Source: an uncultured Roseibium sp. (GTDB lineage: Bacteria; Pseudomonadota; Alphaproteobacteria; Rhizobiales; Stappiaceae). From it: a stretch of 64,000 bases of DNA. Each line of letters begins with the position of its first letter. Positions within the stretch are counted from its first letter, which is position 1. Of this stretch, positions 17,696 to 24,926 are shown piece by piece. Below the pieces are notes generated by a model that was not told the origin of the DNA, did no database searches, and worked only from the letters and a program-made list of their open reading frames with translations. Made by a program: the position numbers and the translations under genes. The stretch covers positions 2,764,001 through 2,828,000 of the forward strand of contig NZ_OY769915.1 of assembly GCF_963669205.1 (NCBI RefSeq). The letters run 5' to 3'.

Positions 17696-18727
17696 ATGGA
17701 CGCGATACTTCTTCAAATTCTGAACGGTCTCGACAAGGGGTCAGCCTACGCGCTGATTGCTTTGGGCCTTACCCTCATTTTCGGAACGCTTGGCGTGGTG
17801 AACTTCGCCCACGGCGCACTGTTCATGATCGGGGCGTTCTGCGCTGTCACGCTGAGCCGTTTGCTCTCCCTGTCGTACGTGACGATCGATGAAACCCAGA
17901 AAGATTTTCTCGGCAATCCCCTGAAGGTCGAAACGCCCTATGTCGAGGCCTGGTTCGGGCCGGAGACGGGGGCGGCGATAATTGACTGGTCGGTCCCGCT
18001 CGCGATCCTGTTTTCCATACCGATCATGGCACTTGTCGGGCTCTTCATGGAGCGCGGCCTGATCAAGTATTTCTACAAGCGTCCGCATGCGGACCAGATC
18101 CTGGTGACCTTCGGGCTGGCCATCGTGCTCCAGGAGATCATCAAGTATTTCTTCGGTGCCAACCCGATACCGACCCCGGCACCCGACGTGTTCGCAGGCA
18201 GCCTCGATTTCGGCGCGATGCTCGGCATGGACCCGAACATCATCATCTATCCCTACTGGCGCATCGTTTACTTCCTCTTTGCCGCGGTCATCATCGGCGC
18301 AGTCTTTGCCTTCCTGCAGTTCACGACCTTCGGAATGGTGGTTCGAGCGGGGATGGCAGACCGGCAGACGGTCGGGTTGCTCGGTATCAACATCGACAAG
18401 CGTTTCAGCGTGATGTTCGCGCTTGCCGCCGTGGTTGCCGGGCTGGCCGGTGTCATGTACGCGCCGATCAATTCACCGAATTACCACATGGGAATGGACT
18501 TCCTCGTCTTGAGCTTCGTCGTGGTCGTCGTTGGCGGAATGGGCTCGCTTCCGGGCGCTGTTCTGGCCGGATTCCTGCTTGGCATTCTTGAGAGTTTCGC
18601 CTCCATGGCGCAGGTCGTCGCGTTGCTGCCCGGCATCAACCAGATCATCATCTATCTCGTTGCAATCGTGATCCTCCTGACCCGTCCGCGCGGTCTGATG
18701 GGCCGCAAGGGCGTTATGGAGAGCTAA
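17696..18727 (+). CDS. LivH-type ABC transporter permease
   Basis: A 343-residue inner-membrane permease of the BPD_transp_2 (LivH) family with about eight hydrophobic segments. The starting segment MDAILLQILNGLDKGS and GLTLIFGTLGVVNFAHGA are characteristic LivH sequences, and GLAGVMYAPI/VVVVGGMGSLPGA near residues 255-290 is the EAA-like coupling region. The ATG at 17696 matches family N-termini; TTG 17687 is in frame but less likely. No strong ribosome-binding site is seen. It ends three bases before livM. Confidence 0.9.
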   Translation: MDAILLQILNGLDKGSAYALIALGLTLIFGTLGVVNFAHGALFMIGAFCAVTLSRLLSLSYVTIDETQKDFLGNPLKVETPYVEAWFGPETGAAIIDWSVPLAILFSIPIMALVGLFMERGLIKYFYKRPHADQILVTFGLAIVLQEIIKYFFGANPIPTPAPDVFAGSLDFGAMLGMDPNIIIYPYWRIVYFLFAAVIIGAVFAFLQFTTFGMVVRAGMADRQTVGLLGINIDKRFSVMFALAAVVAGLAGVMYAPINSPNYHMGMDFLVLSFVVVVVGGMGSLPGAVLAGFLLGILESFASMAQVVALLPGINQIIIYLVAIVILLTRPRGLMGRKGVMES

Positions 18728-18730
18728 GTC

Positions 18731-19936
18731 ATGTTCGGACTCAACAAAAAAGATACATCGCTCTTCTTTCTGGTCTTGCTTCTCGTGGTGTTGGCGCCGT
18801 TCCTGCTCAACCCGTTTCCGGAAGGCTCGGAGCTGGCACAGTTCAACGCCGGCTATCCCGACCTGATGCAGAGGTTCCTGATTTTCGGCATCTTCGCGAT
18901 CGGCTTCAACATCCTGTTCGGCCTGACCGGCTATCTGAGTTTCGGCCACGCCGCTTTCCTGGGTGTCGGTTCCTATGCCGGTGTCTGGATGATGAAGCTG
19001 CTGACAATGAACGTCATTCCGGCGATCTTCATGTCGGTCGTGTTCGCCGGGTTGTTTTCCCTGCTGGTCGGCTACATCTCGCTGCGCCGCTCCGGAATCT
19101 ACTTCTCGATCCTGACACTGGCCTTCGCACAGATGTCCTTCTCGCTCGCCTATTCGGTTCTGACACCGATCACCAACGGCGAAACGGGTCTGCAGCTGGC
19201 GCTTGACGATCCGCGCATTCTCGGCGTCAGTTCCGAAAACGGCGCCATACCGGCCGCGAACTTCTTCGGCATTCCGATGCGCGAGAGTTTCGAGCTGAGC
19301 ATGGGAGGATGGCTGTTCACCTTCAACGCCGGGTACTACCTGTGCGCCCTGGTGATGATGATCGCGTTCTATATTGCAATCCGGATCTTCCGGTCGCCAT
19401 TCGGCATGATGCTGCGCGCCGTTAAGTCCAACCAGCAGCGCATGAACTTCACCGGCCTGAACAGCAGACCCTACACGCTCGCCGCGTTCGTCATCTCCGG
19501 AATGTATGCCGGCCTGGCTGGCGGACTGATGGTCGCGATGGATCCGCTGGCAGGTGCTGAGCGCATGCAGTGGACAGCGTCCGGTGAAGTTGTCCTGATG
19601 ACGATCCTCGGCGGGGCAGGGACCCTGATCGGTCCGGTGCTCGGTGCCGGTTTCATCAAGTACTGCGAGAACATCTTCTCCAAGATCAACGACAACATTC
19701 TGTACGACTGGTTCGCCGCGCTTCCGCAGGGTCTTGCCGATTTCCTCGTCTTTGTCATTCATCCCTTCATCGGCAAGGGCTGGCATCTGACGCTCGGCAT
19801 CATGTTCATGCTGATCGTGATCTTCCTGCCGGGTGGCATCATGGAAGGCGTGGAGCGGATCGGAAGGCTGTTCAAACGCAAATCGTCCAAGGACGAGAAT
19901 TCCACTGCGCGTCCCAAGGCCGCACCAGCTGAATAA
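18731..19936 (+). CDS. LivM-type ABC transporter permease
   Basis: A 401-residue second permease of the transporter, with LivM hallmarks IGFNILFGLTGYLSFGHAAFLG in outline (about 58-80) and AGGLMVAMDPL then ILGGAGTLIGPVLGAG (about 265-305) forming the conserved cytoplasmic coupling loop. About ten hydrophobic segments are visible, with a charged C-terminal tail (RLFKRKSSKDEN). It forms the membrane heterodimer with the LivH-type protein. It lies three bases after livH and 11 before livG. Confidence 0.9.
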   Translation: MFGLNKKDTSLFFLVLLLVVLAPFLLNPFPEGSELAQFNAGYPDLMQRFLIFGIFAIGFNILFGLTGYLSFGHAAFLGVGSYAGVWMMKLLTMNVIPAIFMSVVFAGLFSLLVGYISLRRSGIYFSILTLAFAQMSFSLAYSVLTPITNGETGLQLALDDPRILGVSSENGAIPAANFFGIPMRESFELSMGGWLFTFNAGYYLCALVMMIAFYIAIRIFRSPFGMMLRAVKSNQQRMNFTGLNSRPYTLAAFVISGMYAGLAGGLMVAMDPLAGAERMQWTASGEVVLMTILGGAGTLIGPVLGAGFIKYCENIFSKINDNILYDWFAALPQGLADFLVFVIHPFIGKGWHLTLGIMFMLIVIFLPGGIMEGVERIGRLFKRKSSKDENSTARPKAAPAE

Positions 19937-19947
19937 GGTGAAATGAC

Positions 19948-20703
19948 ATGGAAATCTTGCGTGTCGAGGGCGTGAACAAGTCGTTCGGCGGACTAAGAGC
20001 CCTGAATAACGTCAACTTCTCCGTCGAGGAAGGCACCGTTCAGGCAATCATCGGCCCGAACGGGGCCGGGAAGTCGACCTTCCTCAACTGCCTGATCGGA
20101 CGGCTCGTACCGGATACCGGAAGCGTCATGTTCGGTGACATTTCCTTGACCGGGATGAAGCCCTTCGAGATCAATCAGGTCGGAATTTCACGGGTGTTCC
20201 AGACGCCGGAGATCTTCGGAGATCTCACGCTCATGGAAAACATCATGATCCCCGCGCTGGCAAAACGCGACGGTGAATTCAAGTTGCATGCATTCGCGGA
20301 TGTCGGCAAGGACGGTGAGATTCGCGACAAGGCCCTTCACATGTTGGAAGACGTCGGTCTCGTCGAAAAGAAGGACATGGTTGCCGACAGCCTTTCGCGC
20401 GGTGACAAGCGCCGCCTGGAATTGGCCATGTGCCTGTCGCAGGACCCGAAGCTGCTGCTTCTGGACGAGCCGACGGCCGGCATGTCAAGGGCCGATACCA
20501 ACAACACGATCGATCTTTTGAAGCGGATCGGCGATCGGGGCATCACCAAGGTTGTCATCGAGCACGACATGCATGTCGTGTTCTCGCTCGCCGACAAGGT
20601 AACCGTCCTTGCCCAGGGTGCGATTATCGCCGAGGGCAAGCCGGAGGACATCAAGGGCGATCCGCGTGTTCAGGAAGCCTATCTCGGAGGAGCACATCTG
20701 TGA
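19948..20703 (+). CDS. LivG-type ABC transporter ATP-binding protein
   Basis: A 251-residue ATPase of the Liv family. Walker A is GPNGAGKST (about residues 37-45). The ABC signature region is SLSRGDKRRLELAM, in which the usual LSGG is LSRG, and Walker B is LLLLDEPTAGM followed by the switch His in VIEHDMHVVF. The ISRVFQTPEIF segment is the Q-loop and is typical of LivG. The altered signature (SRGDKRR) is common in HAAT-family LivG of this type. The stop overlaps the livF GTG start by four bases. Confidence 0.92.
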   Translation: MEILRVEGVNKSFGGLRALNNVNFSVEEGTVQAIIGPNGAGKSTFLNCLIGRLVPDTGSVMFGDISLTGMKPFEINQVGISRVFQTPEIFGDLTLMENIMIPALAKRDGEFKLHAFADVGKDGEIRDKALHMLEDVGLVEKKDMVADSLSRGDKRRLELAMCLSQDPKLLLLDEPTAGMSRADTNNTIDLLKRIGDRGITKVVIEHDMHVVFSLADKVTVLAQGAIIAEGKPEDIKGDPRVQEAYLGGAHL

Positions 20704-21479
20704 GCATTCTCGAAGATCAGTTCGCAGGGAAAACGGCACCTGCGGTCAAGCCTCAGAAGGCACGCGGAACGGCACCAGCCTACTTCTCGGCCTGGGATCT
20801 GCACTCCTACTACGGCGAGAGTTATATCGTTCAGGGGATCAGTTTCGATGTTCGCGAGGGTGAGATCCTGGCGTTGCTCGGGCGGAACGGCGCCGGCAAG
20901 ACGTCGACGCTCCGCACGATCGCGCGCATGGATGATCCCAACCTGACCCATGGTGAAATCTGGCTCGATCACCAGCCGCTTCATGATATGCAGAGCTATC
21001 AGGCTGCCCGTGTCGGCGTCGGCCTTGTGCCGGAAGACCGGCGGATCATTCAGGGCCTGACGGTTCAGGAAAACCTGGAACTTTCGCAGATCGCCGAGCC
21101 GAAGGGGTGGTCGATCGAGCGGATCTACGACCATTTCCCACGGCTGGCGGAGCGCCGGGCCCAGGAGGCGGTGACGATGTCGGGCGGCGAACAGCAGATG
21201 CTCGCCGTCGCGCGCATCCTGGCCCGCGACATCAAGCTTCTGCTTCTGGATGAGCCCTATGAGGGGCTTGCACCGGTTATCGTGCAGGAGATCGAGCGCA
21301 TCCTTGAAGGCGTCAAGGAACTTGGCATTACCACGATCATTGTGGAACAGAACGCAATCGCCGCGCTGCATCTGGCCGACCGCGCCGTCATTCTTGACAT
21401 GGGCGAGGTCGTGTTCGATGGCACGGCTCAGGAAGTTCTCGACAACGAAGAACTGCGTCAGGAGTATCTTGCGATCTGA
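20700..21479 (+). CDS. LivF-type ABC transporter ATP-binding protein
   Basis: A 259-residue second ATPase of the transporter. Walker A is GRNGAGKTS, the signature is MSGGEQQMLAVARIL, Walker B is LLLLDEPYEGLAP and the switch region is IIVEQNAIAAL. The Q-loop segment VGLVPEDRRIIQGLTV is diagnostic of LivF. The true start is the GTG at 20700 overlapping the livG stop (GTGA). An N-terminal extension of about 25 residues (EDQFAGKTAPAVKPQKARG) precedes the usual first strand. A terminator follows 25 bases after the stop. Confidence 0.92.
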   Translation: MSILEDQFAGKTAPAVKPQKARGTAPAYFSAWDLHSYYGESYIVQGISFDVREGEILALLGRNGAGKTSTLRTIARMDDPNLTHGEIWLDHQPLHDMQSYQAARVGVGLVPEDRRIIQGLTVQENLELSQIAEPKGWSIERIYDHFPRLAERRAQEAVTMSGGEQQMLAVARILARDIKLLLLDEPYEGLAPVIVQEIERILEGVKELGITTIIVEQNAIAALHLADRAVILDMGEVVFDGTAQEVLDNEELRQEYLAI

Positions 21480-21503
21480 CGAAACAATAAGTTGAAAATC
21501 ATT

Positions 21504-21531
21504 GGCCGGCGCATCGCGTCGGCCTTTTTTT
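21504..21531 (+). terminator. Rho-independent terminator of the Liv-type operon
   Basis: A 9-bp stem GGCCGGCGC/GCGTCGGCC (one G-U pair) with a 3-base loop and seven to eight T residues, just downstream of livF and upstream of the antiporter gene. Confidence 0.85.
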
Positions 21532-21580
21532 GCCTCTGCCTGTTTTCTATGTGGTCATTTGAGGCAGACAACGGCTAAAT

Positions 21581-22720
21581 ATGATCCACGCAGTTTCCCG
21601 AGTCGGAACGGTGGTTTCAGTGTCCATTTTCAGATCCGAATTGCCCAGCATTGCCGGTTTCATCGTCTTCGCGGCTTTTGTTGCCTCCGGGGACGTCCTG
21701 AACCCGCAGGTCATTGGCGTCGGACCGTCGCTCGGACTGCTGGCGGTCATTTTCCTGACCGTGATGTGGTGTGCATTTTCGGTGGTCAGACACGCGGAAT
21801 GCCTGGCAACGATCCTGGGGGAGCCGTTCGGCACCCTGATCCTGACGATTGCTGTCGTCGGGATCGAGGTCGCTCTGATTGTCGCGATCATGGTCTCCGG
21901 CGAGGCGGCGCCCACGATGGCGCGCGACACGATGTTCTCCGTGATCATGATCGTTCTGAACGGCCTGATAGGCTTGTGCCTGCTTGCCGGCGGGCTGCGG
22001 CACAGGAACCAGACATACAATCTCCAGGGCGCGAATGCGTTTCTCGCGGTTCTCGTACCGCTGGCGGTGTTCGCCCTGGTGTTGCCGCGCATGACCCATT
22101 CGGCGCCGGGCGGGGAACTGTCTGCCTTGCAGGCGAGCTTCGAAGTCGTGATGTCCGTTCTGCTTTATGGCGTCTTTCTGGCCATGCAGACCGTAACTCA
22201 CAGTGACATTTTCCGTCAGCCGGATGCAGGTGACGACGGCGATGAGCATCACGGGGCTGTCGTCAGGTCGATACCGTTTCACGTGGCCGGGCTCTTTGGC
22301 GCGCTGGTGCCGATCATCCTTCTGTCCAAGAAGCTTGCTCTTTATGTCGAATCCGGCATTGCCGGGATCGGCGCTCCTCTGGCTCTGAGCGGTTTTATTG
22401 TTGCGGCCCTTGTCCTGATGCCGGAAGGCATGAGCGGGCTGCGTGCGGCGCTGGAAAACAAGCTTCAGCGCGCTGTCAACATCTGTCTCGGCGCCGCAGT
22501 GTCGACAATAGGTTTGACGGTTCCCGCCGTTCTGGTCGTCAGCTGGGTGACAGGTCACACAATCGAACTTGGACTGGACTATCCGGAGATCGTGCTGCTT
22601 GCCCTGACCCTTGTGGTCAGCCTGATCACGTTCGGAACACGCACGACGAATTACCTGCAAGGCGCCGTCCACCTGACACTCTTTGCCGCCTACATAATGA
22701 TGATTTTCGACCTGTCATGA
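21581..22720 (+). CDS. chaA: ChaA-type calcium/cation:proton antiporter
   Basis: A 379-residue inner-membrane antiporter of the CaCA superfamily with two homologous halves. The first half carries GEPFGTLILTIAVVGIEVAL (about 77-96), matching the alpha-1 motif with its acidic ion-coordinating residue. The second has MPEGMSGLRAALENKLQRA then CLGAAVSTIGLTVPA (about 284-320), matching alpha-2. An acidic/His-rich loop (QPDAGDDGDEHH, about 212-223) separates them, a usual place for regulatory ion sensing. It would exchange Ca, Na or K for protons in alkaline or salt stress. Monocistronic, after the liv terminator. Confidence 0.9.
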   Translation: MIHAVSRVGTVVSVSIFRSELPSIAGFIVFAAFVASGDVLNPQVIGVGPSLGLLAVIFLTVMWCAFSVVRHAECLATILGEPFGTLILTIAVVGIEVALIVAIMVSGEAAPTMARDTMFSVIMIVLNGLIGLCLLAGGLRHRNQTYNLQGANAFLAVLVPLAVFALVLPRMTHSAPGGELSALQASFEVVMSVLLYGVFLAMQTVTHSDIFRQPDAGDDGDEHHGAVVRSIPFHVAGLFGALVPIILLSKKLALYVESGIAGIGAPLALSGFIVAALVLMPEGMSGLRAALENKLQRAVNICLGAAVSTIGLTVPAVLVVSWVTGHTIELGLDYPEIVLLALTLVVSLITFGTRTTNYLQGAVHLTLFAAYIMMIFDLS

Positions 22721-22820
22721 ATTTGCAGATAAAATCGTACTTCTTTTAAGGAGATAGCTTGGTCCGGACCGTCTTCTGTGATTTGGTCTTTCCGTGATTA
22801 CCGTAATTGAATGATCTCTT

Positions 22821-23765
22821 ATGCTGCTGCTTTCTGAAGACCAAACGCGCGATGCCCTGCCGTTTCCCGACCTGATAGACGCATTGGCGGAAATGTTCCG
22901 GTCAGGCTGCGTGATGCCGACGCGGCATCATCACGATTTTGAAATTCCCGCAGAACCGGCAGGGACCATGCTCCTCATGCCTGCCTGGGTTCCGGGCGGA
23001 TATGCCGGCGTAAAGGTCGTGAATGTCGTTCCGGGGAACGCGGAGCGGAACCTGCCTGCGGTGCATGGACAGTATCTTCTGTCCGACGCCAGAACAGGCG
23101 AGATGCTTGCAATGATCGATGGCGGTGAACTGACTGCGCGCCGGACCGCGGCAGCCTCCGCACTGGCCGCGCGCTACCTGGCACGGTCCGATGCGCGTCA
23201 CCTGCTCGTGCTCGGGACCGGCCGTCTCGCCCCTAATCTGATTGCCGCGCACATGGCCATCCGGTCGATCGAGCATGTCACGATCTGGGGACGGTCAAGG
23301 GAAAAGGCAGCTCAGTTTGCAAGGGAAATGCAGGCTCAGTTTCCCATCACGATAGAGGCGGCAGCCAGTCTGCGTGACGTACTCGGCACGGCCGACATTA
23401 TCAGCGCCGCGACGTTGTCCAGCGAACCGCTGATCAAGGGCGATCTTCTGAAACCTGGAGCCCATGTCGATCTTGTCGGGGCCTTCAAGCCCACCATGCG
23501 GGAGAGCGACGACGACTTGATAAAGCGTGCGGAAATCTTTGTGGATACACGTGACGGATGTCTGGTCGAAGGCGGGGACATCGTACAGCCGCTCCAGTCG
23601 GGGCTGATTTCGAAAGGTGATATCCGCGCAGACCTTTACGATCTGTGCCGCGGAAATCACGCCGGCAGGCAGTCGGACGACGAGATCACAATGTTCAAGT
23701 CCGTGGGCGCCGCACTCGAAGACCTGGCAGGCGCCATGCTGGCATACCAAAGCACCGAGCACTGA
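22821..23765 (+). CDS. Ornithine cyclodeaminase / mu-crystallin family enzyme
   Basis: A 314-residue NAD(P)-dependent protein of the OCD/mu-crystallin family. The substrate-binding segment PGTMLLMPAW then AGVKVVNVVPGN carries the family Lys (about residue 70). DGGELTARRTAAASALA is the hallmark, and LVLGTGRLAPNL is the Rossmann motif. HVDLVGAFKPTMRE matches the catalytic Asp region. Family members are ornithine cyclodeaminases, pyrroline-2-carboxylate reductases and alanine or ketimine dehydrogenases. A proline or imino-acid role is possible, but sequence alone does not decide. It faces the convergent GNAT gene 17 bases away. Confidence 0.85.
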   Translation: MLLLSEDQTRDALPFPDLIDALAEMFRSGCVMPTRHHHDFEIPAEPAGTMLLMPAWVPGGYAGVKVVNVVPGNAERNLPAVHGQYLLSDARTGEMLAMIDGGELTARRTAAASALAARYLARSDARHLLVLGTGRLAPNLIAAHMAIRSIEHVTIWGRSREKAAQFAREMQAQFPITIEAAASLRDVLGTADIISAATLSSEPLIKGDLLKPGAHVDLVGAFKPTMRESDDDLIKRAEIFVDTRDGCLVEGGDIVQPLQSGLISKGDIRADLYDLCRGNHAGRQSDDEITMFKSVGAALEDLAGAMLAYQSTEH

Positions 23766-23782
23766 CCGGAACGGGCAGGACG

Positions 23783-24634
23783 TCAGCCGAGTTCAAAGCT
23801 GGTGATGCCGTAGATCTGGTCGAGCGGAAGGTCGGGTGCAGGCCCCCGATACATGCGGTAGGTCTCGAATTCCGGTGACAATTCATATCTTTCGGCCAGC
23901 AGAAGGGCTGCCGTGTTCGGCTCCGGTGTGTCCAGGATGACGAATTGCCCTTTGACCTGCCCGGCGAGCGTCCGGAAAAGTGTATCGGCAATCTCCGGCG
24001 TATCGGCGAAGAGCGGCCCGATCTTGAAACCCTCATGACATGCCCGCAATACCCCGTATCCCTTCACAGCGCCGTCTTCGATGAACGCGAAACCTCGTCG
24101 CGTTTCGAGCATGGGTGCGGTCCAAAGTTTCAGAAAAGTCTCGCGTTCTGACGGGAAGAAGCGCTGGTCATACAGGTTGATGGCGGGAAAAACCCCATGG
24201 CCGATAGGTGCGATACGCGGGTCCATGGGGGCATCGCAAAGTGAGACTCCTGTCTGCCGGATGTTCCGGTAGACGGATTTGAAACCGTGCTCTGCGTAGC
24301 TGGCGGTCTGTTCGTTCACCGCATCCAGCCCCATCAGCCTTGAACCGAGATGGCTCATCGCCTCTGCCCAGATTTGATGCCCGTAGCCCCGCGTTCTGTG
24401 TTCGCGTTTGCAGATGTAAAAACCGATGAAACCGAAGATGTCACCATAGCGCACTGCCGAGATGACCGTGATCAGTTCTCCGGCGATTTCTCCACCCAGA
24501 AATCCCTGCGGATCGGCCGCATAGAACGCCGGACCGTCCTCGATCCCCGGGTTCCAGCCTTCCTGCATCGCCCAGTCGAGTGGAACACGGATTTCGGCTT
24601 CGCTCAGGTGCCGGATTTTGAGCTCTGTGGTCAT
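23783..24634 (-). CDS. GNAT-family N-acetyltransferase with two GNAT-like domains
   Basis: A 283-residue cytoplasmic acetyl-CoA-dependent acyltransferase. The N-terminal GNAT domain (about 1-130) shows CKREHRTRGYGHQIWAEAM, the R/Q-x-x-G-x-G/A pyrophosphate-binding region. The C-terminal half (about 150-283), with RRGFAFIEDGAVKGYGVLRA, is the second YitI-type acetyltransferase-like domain. The ATG at 24634 was preferred over an in-frame start 23 codons upstream because the first strand begins directly after it (MTTELKIRHLSEAE). Substrate is unknown. The intergenic region upstream is shared with the divergent caspase operon. Confidence 0.85.
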   Translation of the reverse strand: MTTELKIRHLSEAEIRVPLDWAMQEGWNPGIEDGPAFYAADPQGFLGGEIAGELITVISAVRYGDIFGFIGFYICKREHRTRGYGHQIWAEAMSHLGSRLMGLDAVNEQTASYAEHGFKSVYRNIRQTGVSLCDAPMDPRIAPIGHGVFPAINLYDQRFFPSERETFLKLWTAPMLETRRGFAFIEDGAVKGYGVLRACHEGFKIGPLFADTPEIADTLFRTLAGQVKGQFVILDTPEPNTAALLLAERYELSPEFETYRMYRGPAPDLPLDQIYGITSFELG

Positions 24635-24854
24635 GTAATTTGTATCCGTCGGGTCATGAGTCGGCAGGATTGCGTGCCGCAAATACAACAACTGCCCTCG
24701 CAATTATCAACGGATATTGAGCACTGTAACCCAAAAAGTCGAAAAAAGTCGGGTGTTTATACCGTTCGCGCGCTTGCCTAGCCTGTGCAAGTGTGCATCA
24801 CTTTACTCAAGGTAATTTACGACTAGTCTGATCCTTGGGGCGGATCGGCAAAGC

Positions 24855-24870
24855 TGTGAGCTTCGTCACA
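24855..24870. promoter_or_regulatory. Perfect CRP-consensus palindrome before the caspase operon
   Basis: TGTGA-N6-TCACA is present with no mismatch, extended by flanking GC pairs (GCTGTGA/TCACAGC), 56 bases before the first caspase gene start. It is the exact CRP (cAMP receptor protein) consensus. The 292-base region to the divergent GNAT gene also holds a run of repeated AAAAAGTCG-like bases. Binding by an alphaproteobacterial CRP/FNR-type protein is inferred. Confidence 0.6.
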
Positions 24871-24926
24871 GCCTGATTTCAAAATATCTGCGACGTTACG
24901 CTGCCTGACATAGCGCTGAGGACGAT

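Noticed and set aside
18473..19786. 437-codon frame antisense to livM
   Set aside because: It is the complement of a well-defined permease; its charged repetitive composition is a codon-bias artefact.
24789..24803. AAGTG-N5-CACTT inverted repeat near the perfect CRP site
   Set aside because: Short arms and odd spacing; could arise by chance and does not match a known regulator.
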